DNA of 64,000 nucleotides, from assembly GCF_018457175.1 (NCBI RefSeq), contig NZ_JAGFNU010000004.1, positions 124,001 through 188,000 of the forward strand, given 5' to 3'. The notes below the pieces were generated by a model. It worked only from the letters and a program-made list of their open reading frames with translations, ran no database searches and was not told the origin of the DNA. Positions 16,408-23,663 of this stretch are shown here, one piece after another; position 1 is the first letter of the stretch; every line of letters begins with the position of its first letter. A program made the position numbers and the translations under genes. This DNA comes from Pseudohalocynthiibacter aestuariivivens (GTDB taxonomy: Bacteria; Pseudomonadota; Alphaproteobacteria; Rhodobacterales; Rhodobacteraceae).

Positions 16408-16991
16408 TTGGAAATAAAAAAAAACAACAAGTTACAGGCTACATAGTAGCTGGTGACTTGCATTATCACAAAAAATTTTAAGAAATTCCACAACAGAAAG
16501 TGTGATTTTTTCTTGGCAAGGTGCACAAAGCTATTCGCTTTGGCCTACCCTGAGCTGCGCCCGCGTCTGTCGTTATCAGATAACTTTTTGAAAAACTGGT
16601 ATCTAACCATTCAACGAAAAACGCAGAGCGGTTACTTTGAACCCAAACTACCGCATGCTGCGCAGCGGGCAACCCGCAGCGAAATGCCGAAAGCGGCCAC
16701 TGAAATCTATGTGAAGGCCAATTGTCACCATCCGGGCCAACCACGCCGACAGTCCGATCCGTTCCAAAAGTACCGGGCCTCCGGTTTATATTTTGGAGTG
16801 TGTATTCCAGCCTGCGGCCCTCGCCGACTCTCCGACTAATCTGTTATGGCTGATCGAACAACATGCCCCCGGCTCGTCAAAAGGGAATCCGTCCGTTTTA
16901 CGGGCATCACTAATTAAAGGCCCTGAAAATGCCCGGATCTAAAAATGAACGGATTGGGTGACGTTGAAGCCGCAACCAACCCTCCAAAACC
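16408..16991. other. Gene-poor stretch after tRNA-Gly; nothing recognised
   Basis: An open frame at 16453-16839 has no ribosome site, an odd composition and no familiar motif. I see no second copy of the tRNA-Gly 3' end nearby, so an integrated element using this tRNA is not supported within the window. Confidence 0.5.
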
Positions 16992-17126
16992 TTACTTTAT
17001 CTTCTTGCCGGCGATTGCCAGAGCAGGCCTTCCGGCCAGAGAATTCGCAGTTGCCGAGATCTTGGGTTTCACTTGTTTGGGTTTTTTGGTCTCTTTATTG
17101 CCGCGCTTGCTATTGCCTTTAGACAT
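16992..17126 (-). CDS. 44-residue conserved basic protein (MSKGNSKRGNKE family)
   Basis: ATG at 17126-17124 opens a 44-codon gene with a GGAAG ribosome site about 5 bases upstream and a TAA stop at 16994-16992. The protein starts MSKGNSKRGNKETKKPKQ, is lysine-rich in the first half, and ends with ATANSLAGRPALAIAGKKIK. I recall this pattern (Lys-rich start, KRGN near the front, a short A-[ND]-S-x-A-G-[KR]-P motif, GKK tail) from small proteins of unknown function in many proteobacteria. It is monocistronic, on the opposite strand to tRNA-Gly. Function unknown; too short for most gene callers. Confidence 0.72.
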   Translation of the reverse strand: MSKGNSKRGNKETKKPKQVKPKISATANSLAGRPALAIAGKKIK

Positions 17127-17622
17127 AGGGCTTCCTTCGATTTTGCAGCGCCCAAAGTGGATGTCGTCTGGGCCGTTTCGGGGCTGCGGGTTATCCGCTG
17201 ATCGCTTACGTGTGGCGAAAAGTGGGCTTCTTCTCGTTTTGTTACGCCCTCTTGAAGCCTCGGTTAGATGACGTGTTCAGAGGGTGCGGTGCTTTGAAAT
17301 CATTGCCGCTGCAGGTGCCTGGAACATTTTCTTGGCCTCTGCAAAATCGTCGTGGGCATTCGCTAGCGATCCGGTCAATGCCGGCCAACACAATTCTGCT
17401 CTGGCAAAGGTCACCACTTGCTTGACTTACCATATGTCGTTGCAACCCCATTGCGCCATGCCTTTGTTCCCTTGCAACGGTGGCAAATGCGATCTCCGAA
17501 ACCGGAACTCACAAATTCCATTTAGCAACGTAGGCATAGGCGGGATTTGGAGATGTCGGCAATCGCCTGTACGACACGATCATCGTCAATGACTGTTTTG
17601 GGGAGCTTGAGCTTAGGCTGCA
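17127..17622. other. Intergenic stretch; nothing recognised
   Basis: Open frames on both strands here lack ribosome sites and familiar motifs. A 33-codon minus-strand frame starts near 17622 (MQPKLKLPKTVIDDDRVVQA) but has no clear support. Confidence 0.4.
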
Positions 17623-18738
17623 TTAGACCAACGTCAACCACGGCCCGCTGCGTTTGGCGGGGTATGGCTCTGGCAATGGCGTATCGCCTAGTATTACTTT
17701 TGCGATGTAAGGCGCTGTCATAGCCCGCATCAACGCGCCGTACTTCATATTAAATTTAACTTCGCTCCCGACGCTCAGGTGAGATCGGGTGGTTGTTATG
17801 ACTGTATGGTCACTGGTTGCTCCGACGAACGTGACACCTTCGGGCATTGTCAGGCCGGTGACGTCAGTATCCTGGAGCCCAATTGCAAGGATTGAACGCG
17901 CAGTCAAATTGGTGTCCGGAACGAGACGTGGTAACGCCGGACTGGGATCATCGAACGGAAGAAGCTCTGGTTTGACCTTCGTTTCAATAACTTCGGCGAT
18001 GAGTGTAAACGCATCCGTATAAAGACCGCCGATCTGATCCCCGGAAACAGGGTCAACGCCCAGAAGGATTGCTTCGCCTAACCGCAGATCATTGATGCGA
18101 CCTTTAGAATCTGGCCCCAGCGCCCACGGCAAATTGGCAGAACTACCGCCTGAAACGATCCCAACGAAGGCTCCGCATGCACCTTCAATCTCATTCGCCA
18201 GGGTCGACAAATAAGCCATTGTTGTCGCTTTGGGCGCCAGATCGCTGAGGCAAGCGAAATTCGCGCCGATACCTTTCAATGCGACCCCTGGCATCTTGAC
18301 GACGTGCAGCGCCATCGCAACGAGATGTTCTGGCATGATCCCTTCGCGCATGTCACCCATTTCGACCATCAAAATGATGTTGTGGATTGTCTTGGCTCGT
18401 ATCGCGGCCGCTGCGAGGCCTGCTATAACTGAAATCTCGGTGTTATAGCTGGTCTCGCAGCTCAACACGATCTCGTCCAGCTGGCTAAGCATTGGGGAGC
18501 GGATCAAGCAAATAGGGCATTTGATACCAGCCTGACGCATCCTTTTCACGTTGCTTAACCGTGCCTCCGCGAGCCCTGCCACGCCACCTTCGAGCATCGC
18601 AGTTGCGACAGCCGGATCACCACAGACGGCCTTGGTCACACCGGTGATTGTGATCACGTGGGGCTTCAGAAGCTCGACGAGGCACCGCGTATTGTGGCGG
18701 ATTTTGCTGAGGTCAATTTCGATACGCGGTGAGATCAT
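17623..18738 (-). CDS. PLP-dependent amino-acid racemase, alanine/ornithine racemase-like
   Basis: A 371-residue fold-type III PLP enzyme. The N-terminal barrel starts PRIEIDLSKIRHNTRCL and has the probable PLP lysine at residue 36 in GVTKAVCGDP. VEMGDMREGI and VSGGSSANLPWAL follow, the latter near the phosphate-binding region, and RLGEAILLGVD is also typical. The VTKAVCGDP form rather than VVKANAYGHG places it with ornithine racemase/YhfX-like proteins, not biosynthetic Alr. Its start overlaps the stop of the DUF1611 gene by four bases (ATGA), so both should work together. Substrate unknown; D/L-amino acid interconversion is inferred from the family. Confidence 0.82.
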   Translation of the reverse strand: MISPRIEIDLSKIRHNTRCLVELLKPHVITITGVTKAVCGDPAVATAMLEGGVAGLAEARLSNVKRMRQAGIKCPICLIRSPMLSQLDEIVLSCETSYNTEISVIAGLAAAAIRAKTIHNIILMVEMGDMREGIMPEHLVAMALHVVKMPGVALKGIGANFACLSDLAPKATTMAYLSTLANEIEGACGAFVGIVSGGSSANLPWALGPDSKGRINDLRLGEAILLGVDPVSGDQIGGLYTDAFTLIAEVIETKVKPELLPFDDPSPALPRLVPDTNLTARSILAIGLQDTDVTGLTMPEGVTFVGATSDHTVITTTRSHLSVGSEVKFNMKYGALMRAMTAPYIAKVILGDTPLPEPYPAKRSGPWLTLV

Positions 18739-19919
18739 TCCGCCGCCACAACAGGTTTTTGGAGAAGACCCGGATAGGCGGACAGCACGAGTCCAACAAG
18801 GCGCGATGTCGGACGGCTGAGAGCGTCGGTAACGGGGAGGTCAAGGTTTTCCGAGTAGTCCTCGATAGCCGCCTTGATCTCCGCCTCGGACATTCCCTCG
18901 TGATTAATTGTCACGCCAATCACTTTCGTATCGGCAAAAGCCTCAATCAGTGAAATCTCGCTCGCCGGATCTGGCATAACCATATTTGGAAAGTCACAGC
19001 GATGCTTGCGCATGGGCGCGTGCTGAAGAATAACGGCGTCAGGTTGGCTGCCGCGCAAAATGAACGCTGAGGTGCAGAAAGCCGGATGGCTCAGAGCGCC
19101 TTGGCCTTCGATCAAGATAACGTCCGGTTGTTCGGCATCAGATGCTGCGACAATGGCTCGCTCGAGCTCTCCACAACAGAACTGAGGCGGCACAGCGTCC
19201 ATCGCCACACCGTATTTCGCACCTTGCATCAACCCAGTCTGGCCAGTGCCGACCAGAACCGTCTTGATACCTTGCACATTCAAGGCACGTGCAAGAACGG
19301 TTGCAGTTGTCCGTTTGCCAATTGCACAATCAGTACCAAGGACCGCGATACGGATCGCCTTAACATCAGCGATGCTACCGTCAAACAGGCGCATATTTTT
19401 GCTGGCCTTGGGCTTGCGGATATCTCGGATGGTGACATCTCTGGATTTGGCGAAGGCGGCAATCTCGGGATCATCGCCCAGGTATTCGTGCAACCCACTG
19501 ACAATATTCATACCGAGTGCAATTGCATCGAGCACAACGCCGCGATCTTCCAACGAAAGCTTGCCGGTAGATGGGGCCATTCCGTAGATCAATGTGTCTG
19601 GCACGGTTGCTTCGTGAACAACTGCTGCTTCAATGTCGCCGAAGATAGGAATGTTATTGATGACATTGTCGAGGACCAGACCACTGTCCGATCCGTCGTG
19701 GTTACTGTCGATCACCGAAAGAACACGATAAGCCTGTGAATGTCTGATGAGGCCGTTTGCGGTTTTGCCATCAATCTTTGCGAAGTTACCCTCGCAATAC
19801 ACAACCGCGGTGGGTGCTTTAGTAATGTGTTTCTGGTTGATGGTATTTTCAGTTGGCAGGGTTTGAGCACCTCTTACTTTCCGTTGGATGGTATTCAGGG
19901 TCTCAAGTTCGGTTTCCAT
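18735..19919 (-). CDS. DUF1611 family protein (P-loop, D-amino-acid metabolism candidate)
   Basis: A 394-residue DUF1611 protein: an N-terminal Rossmann-like half (VVYCEGNFAKIDGKTANGLI to about residue 185) and a C-terminal P-loop half with LGTDCAIGKRTTA at about 194-206, then GQTGLM and LIEGQGALSHPA. ATG at 19919 has AAAGGA eight bases upstream. DUF1611 includes DgcN, reported as a D-glutamate N-acetyltransferase that works with the enolase-family racemase DgcA in marine bacteria. Here the partner is a PLP racemase instead. A role in acetyl-dependent D-amino-acid conversion is therefore an inference, not shown. Confidence 0.82.
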   Translation of the reverse strand: METELETLNTIQRKVRGAQTLPTENTINQKHITKAPTAVVYCEGNFAKIDGKTANGLIRHSQAYRVLSVIDSNHDGSDSGLVLDNVINNIPIFGDIEAAVVHEATVPDTLIYGMAPSTGKLSLEDRGVVLDAIALGMNIVSGLHEYLGDDPEIAAFAKSRDVTIRDIRKPKASKNMRLFDGSIADVKAIRIAVLGTDCAIGKRTTATVLARALNVQGIKTVLVGTGQTGLMQGAKYGVAMDAVPPQFCCGELERAIVAASDAEQPDVILIEGQGALSHPAFCTSAFILRGSQPDAVILQHAPMRKHRCDFPNMVMPDPASEISLIEAFADTKVIGVTINHEGMSEAEIKAAIEDYSENLDLPVTDALSRPTSRLVGLVLSAYPGLLQKPVVAAE

Positions 19920-20011
19920 GTTTGGTCCTTTTGGGTGACCTGCGTGCTAGATTTCACTGTGATTGACGCAAGTTTTGAAACTCTGGGGTTCAAAGCCCAG
20001 AGCATTGAAGG

Positions 20012-20773
20012 TTAATAGTTGGGAACGCATTGGCCTTTTGATTTCCGAAAATTCCTGTGGCACTCCCAGCGGTTGCCTGACCTGTCGAGATGAGCGTTGG
20101 CAGGCATGTCTATCGCTTCGCATCTATCGCCAGAGGCGGAATATCCGCGTTCGCACTTCCATCCCTTTCCATAGGTCGCGTCATCGAAATAGGCGTTCAT
20201 AGGGATTGCAACAGCCTCGCACGTGCCATCCTGTTCAACGAAACCGCGTTCACAAGTCCAGGGCTGCCCATAGCCTGATGCATTCAGATAGGCGTTGGTC
20301 GGCACCGCAATTAGGGAACACGCGTCTCCAACATCCTCAAACCCGCGATTGCAAAGCCATTCTGAACCGTAAGTGGCATTTGCCAGATAGGCGTTTTCCG
20401 GAAGAGTGATTTCCTGGCAGACATCGTCAACCTTTCGATACCCACGCAGGCATTGCCATCGTTCCCCCGATGGATCCAGAAAGCCTCCAACGGGAACAAC
20501 TACTTCAGCACAAACAGCGTCACCAGTTTCCCGGAAACCATGAAAACATTTCCAACCAGTCCCATAGACCCGGTTCGTCGGATAGGCGTTTTGCGGAATG
20601 ACAACGTCAACACATGTGTCGCCTTCAACACGATACCCTAAGTCGCACTCCCACCCGTCGCCGTAGTTTTTGGCATGTGCGTTGTCTGGCATAGAGATGG
20701 TGGAAGATTGCGCGAAGGCAGGAACAGAAAACAGCAGCAGAGCCCAAATAGCGCAGGTAAGAAGTGCTACCAT
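20012..20773 (-). CDS. Exported protein with seven cysteine-containing tandem repeats
   Basis: About 253 residues from ATG at 20773, with signal peptide VALLTCAIWALLLFSVPAFAQ. Seven repeats of about 33 residues follow, with the pattern [IVLM]P-x-NA[YH]-x(6-8)-W-x-C-x-[RL]G[YF]-x(3-5)-GD-x-C. Each repeat has two cysteines, so seven intra-repeat disulfides in the periplasm are possible. Repeat 3 has GGF in place of NAY, and the last repeat has RNF. Similar repeats occur in exported alphaproteobacterial proteins of unknown role. A longer frame starts at 20896, but the signal peptide fits the later ATG, although its ribosome site is weak. Function unknown. Confidence 0.75.
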   Translation of the reverse strand: MVALLTCAIWALLLFSVPAFAQSSTISMPDNAHAKNYGDGWECDLGYRVEGDTCVDVVIPQNAYPTNRVYGTGWKCFHGFRETGDAVCAEVVVPVGGFLDPSGERWQCLRGYRKVDDVCQEITLPENAYLANATYGSEWLCNRGFEDVGDACSLIAVPTNAYLNASGYGQPWTCERGFVEQDGTCEAVAIPMNAYFDDATYGKGWKCERGYSASGDRCEAIDMPANAHLDRSGNRWECHRNFRKSKGQCVPNY

Positions 20774-20852
20774 GTATTGAATATTTTTACTTGGATCTAC
20801 CGTTCGGCACACGCACGCCAAATTTGGTGTGCGCAGCCGCGGCAAATCAGTA

Positions 20853-21206
20853 TTACGACGCATCAAGTTCAAGCCCTTCAATGCACGCCACTGCAAGGTC
20901 GCGGTTCGGCGCTTCAGTTCCTGGCAGTGTCGCCCAGCCCGTGTCCATGACCGCTCTGCGGCGGTTGAAACCAGTGGCGTCTTGAATGGTTGCTAATTTT
21001 GCAACGCGTTCAGGGTCAGCAGCCGACATATCCAGGCAAACGGGCACCATGGCTCGTGTGACTTCGTCACTGGCAAAGCTTTTTGCCATCTTCTCGGCGT
21101 TGCCGCCGGTTGTCCATCCGCCCCAAGCAAAGCCAAGGATAGTAGCCGCAACCGCGCCTACTACAGCGCCATATACTCCGGGTTTGGTCCATTCTGGAAA
21201 AGTCAT
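20853..21206 (-). CDS. Conserved 117-residue membrane-anchored protein, function unknown
   Basis: ATG at 21206 follows a strong GGAGGAT site. The protein begins MTFPEWTKPGVYGAVVGAVA, has one glycine-rich membrane segment (about residues 11-35), then a soluble part with a single CLDM motif and a C-terminal AVACIEGLEL, giving two cysteines that could pair. I recognise the family as conserved in Rhizobiales and Rhodobacterales without known function. It ends 80 bases before the start of the repeat protein and probably shares its transcript. Confidence 0.75.
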   Translation of the reverse strand: MTFPEWTKPGVYGAVVGAVAATILGFAWGGWTTGGNAEKMAKSFASDEVTRAMVPVCLDMSAADPERVAKLATIQDATGFNRRRAVMDTGWATLPGTEAPNRDLAVACIEGLELDAS

Positions 21207-21954
21207 TTTTTATCCTCCGGCGGAGAAAGCGCCGCCTCACTGTTTTTATGTTTGTTTTAACAGGCCCGATCTTGCGCACGGGCCATATCCAAGTCGCGAT
21301 GATCTACAGGGTAGAATTGGGACTGGCCTGTTCCCTAGCCCACCTGATCAACAGAGGCGTTGGCCATCTGCGACAAGTTGTAAACCTGAGGTTCGGCAAG
21401 ACCTTGTCCTGCGCGATGACCTAGTGACCTCCCGTCGGCAACTCTTCGATGTAGCCACCTGTTACAAAGAGATGAAAGAACGTCACAAATGACGTGGTCG
21501 TGCGCGATGACATCGGCAACCTTCCAATACACCAAGCCCCCGCGAGGGGCGTGATAGCTGAATTTCATTGATAGTGGTGTGCAATTCTCTTCAGCAGGCG
21601 GTGCGCCTGAACGGCAGAAAACGGCAGTCCCTTACCTGACCTACATAGCCACTTGGCCCAATGTTTGCAACCGAACGCGTTTTGACAGGTGGAACACGGG
21701 TTCCACACAGCCCGATCCTAGCTTTCAATCTGGACCACTCAAGTGAGGCCACGCGACAGCGGCCACGTGCGCCGCGCAAACAGGCCGGACACATGACCGC
21801 ATCTGACAAACAACAATCACATCAGAAATGTCTTGCTATGCAGGAGCCAACGGTATGGACCCCGCCGCCCTCGACAGCCGGAAATTGTCGTTGATAAGCC
21901 CATCTGATGTCATAGACTCGGTGCACACGCTATGAGGGGCATCAAGGGAATGAT
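21207..21954. other. 748-base gap; nothing recognised
   Basis: Short frames on both strands (for example 21335-21568 and 21591-21809, minus) have no ribosome sites and no familiar motifs. The stretch may be degraded DNA between two acquired segments, but I cannot identify a source. Confidence 0.4.
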
Positions 21955-22668
21955 ATGGAAAAAATCGCGACTGGCGTTTGCCTGACATTCGATGACCTCT
22001 TCGTTGAGAACTGGCTTGCGGCATTGCCGATCTTTGAGTCGCATCAAGCCAAAGCGACCTTCTGCGTGACGCAACTGCACAGCGCGACAGCGGGCCAAAT
22101 CGAAGGACTTCGTGCACTTCAGTTGCATGGGCATGAGATCGGGTTTCATTCTCGAACCCATCCCCGGCTTCTCCCTTACCTGCGCCAGTATGGCCTAGAA
22201 AATTGGTTGACCAAAGAGATCGATGCCGGTGTGGAGGAGCATCGCGCAGCAGGATTTCCAGCGACGAGTTTCGCCAGTCCCTTTCACGCGTCCACATGGG
22301 AAACGAGGCGAGAGACCGGAAAACGGTTTGAGGTCGTCCGGGCGAAGGGGCCACGCGGCATGACTGCAGATCAGCTGGTTCGGCGGATCTACAAGTCGCC
22401 CGGTCGAAACAGTTCGGTCGACAACATCGGATCAATTGATTTTCGACATTCCAGTCAAGGAGGATGGGAATGGATGCAAACCATTCTCGACGCCCTCGTC
22501 AAACATCGAGGGGTCGGTATCTTCACCGGGCATGACATCCGAAATGAGGCAACGGGCGAGGGCCGTTACTCCACGCATTCCGACATGGAACGTCTGTTAG
22601 GTGAAATCCGAGATCGAGGGTTGAGGTTCTACACATTGACCAATTTCGCACGAATTTCGGCCGGATGA
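21955..22668 (+). CDS. Polysaccharide deacetylase family protein
   Basis: A 237-residue NodB-homology (CE4) protein. Motif 1 is LTFDD (Asp13-Asp14), and motif 2 is HSRTH at residues 65-69, giving the metal-binding His pair, preceded by HGHEIGFH. It has no signal peptide, so it would act in the cytoplasm or on small molecules; many such proteins remove N- or O-acetyl groups from sugars or hydrolyse C-N bonds. AAGGGA lies upstream of ATG 21955. The neighbours to the right are glycosyltransferase-type genes, which makes a role in cell-surface glycan modification plausible. Confidence 0.8.
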   Translation: MEKIATGVCLTFDDLFVENWLAALPIFESHQAKATFCVTQLHSATAGQIEGLRALQLHGHEIGFHSRTHPRLLPYLRQYGLENWLTKEIDAGVEEHRAAGFPATSFASPFHASTWETRRETGKRFEVVRAKGPRGMTADQLVRRIYKSPGRNSSVDNIGSIDFRHSSQGGWEWMQTILDALVKHRGVGIFTGHDIRNEATGEGRYSTHSDMERLLGEIRDRGLRFYTLTNFARISAG

Positions 22669-23213
22669 GCTCTTTCCTGAGCCCGGATTTCTGAAAGCTC
22701 CGACTTCCCCATTCCCCGATATTCTTGCTCCAATTGTAGTATGCCGCATCGCCGATCCCCACGGCTCGATACGCTGATTTCACGTCACTACCAGACGAAA
22801 GGTTCTGCTCAATCTCGGAGTTGTTTCACAACGTCTTCGCCACTGTAGCGGTTTATGGCCATACTGACTTCCCTTCTCAGAAGAAAAAAGTGACCCAATC
22901 CTTAGGCGCAAGACAGGGGTCAAAAAGTCAGATTTATGCAGCGAATAATTTCGAGACCAGCTTCATTTCAGCAATACCAATGTTGGGTGGTTCATTGTTG
23001 TAAATCCAGCACCATAACATTGCAAAAGCGAGAGCGGGCAGCCGGTTTTCTCGGGTGTGAACATTCAGTAAGCATGAACTTCAATTAGATTGCTGTTTCT
23101 TAAGATTAGAATAAGGGGGATTTCGCTTGGCTCCTCATAGGCATACTGGCTGGATGGTATGCTTGAGTTCGGTCGTGTGGGTTGTCTTTTATCTTTTGAT
23201 AGAGCAATAATTA
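22669..23213. other. Intergenic stretch before the glycosyltransferase genes; nothing recognised
   Basis: The sequence becomes AT-rich from about 22900. The longest frame (22821-23003) has no support. It probably contains the promoter for the genes at 23250-25929, which I could not define. Confidence 0.4.
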
Positions 23214-23249
23214 GTGCCTGAAGCAGCGGAAACGTTGTTTGGGGATGAA

Positions 23250-23663
23250 ATGAGAGAGATACTAAAAATCGAGGAAGAAACCCAATCTGTAAATTTGTCT
23301 GTGAGGGACATTGCTCCGCGCGTTTTTGCGGCTACCGATGAGTTGATTTCTAGTTCTGCGGGTTTATTGCGTTCATATGGTCAGTATCTCGACAAGCAAG
23401 ATGACCCAACAGTTGAGCAGGAAAACAAATTTGCCACCGAAGTTGAAAGCTTGGCCAACACACTTTTGGATGCTTCAAGCACCATCCGGTCTCTTTTGAA
23501 AAAAATGAAACTTTTGCCAACTAGATTGCAAATGCCGACACGAACGTTGCTCTCCCTCACACACCTCAAGTGTCGATTTGATAAGTTTTCTGAGAGTTTT
23601 CGTGGTGGCGCAACCCCAAGCGGCGATTTCTTGAATGTAAGAAACTCATTCGCAAATGCCTAA
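23250..23663 (+). CDS. Hypothetical helical protein upstream of a glycosyltransferase
   Basis: About 137 residues from ATG 23250 (MREILKIEEETQSV); a GTG at 23214 could add 12 residues. The sequence is mostly alpha-helical (AATDELISSSAGLLRSYGQY, then SLANTLLDASSTIRSLLKKM) with no signal peptide or known domain. Its last eight bases overlap the start of the glycosyltransferase gene, which suggests translational coupling. TTGGGGA lies upstream of the ATG. I do not recognise the family. Confidence 0.45.
   Translation: MREILKIEEETQSVNLSVRDIAPRVFAATDELISSSAGLLRSYGQYLDKQDDPTVEQENKFATEVESLANTLLDASSTIRSLLKKMKLLPTRLQMPTRTLLSLTHLKCRFDKFSESFRGGATPSGDFLNVRNSFANA

Noticed and set aside
16453-16839. A 128-residue plus-strand open frame after tRNA-Gly
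   Set aside because: No ribosome site, no motif, and composition unlike the genes around it.
16333-17622. An integrated element at tRNA-Gly
   Set aside because: No repeat of the tRNA 3' end and no integrase gene are present on the right side within the window.
20986-21492. A 168-residue plus-strand open frame
   Set aside because: Its first part is antisense to the well-supported 117-residue gene and the rest has no support.
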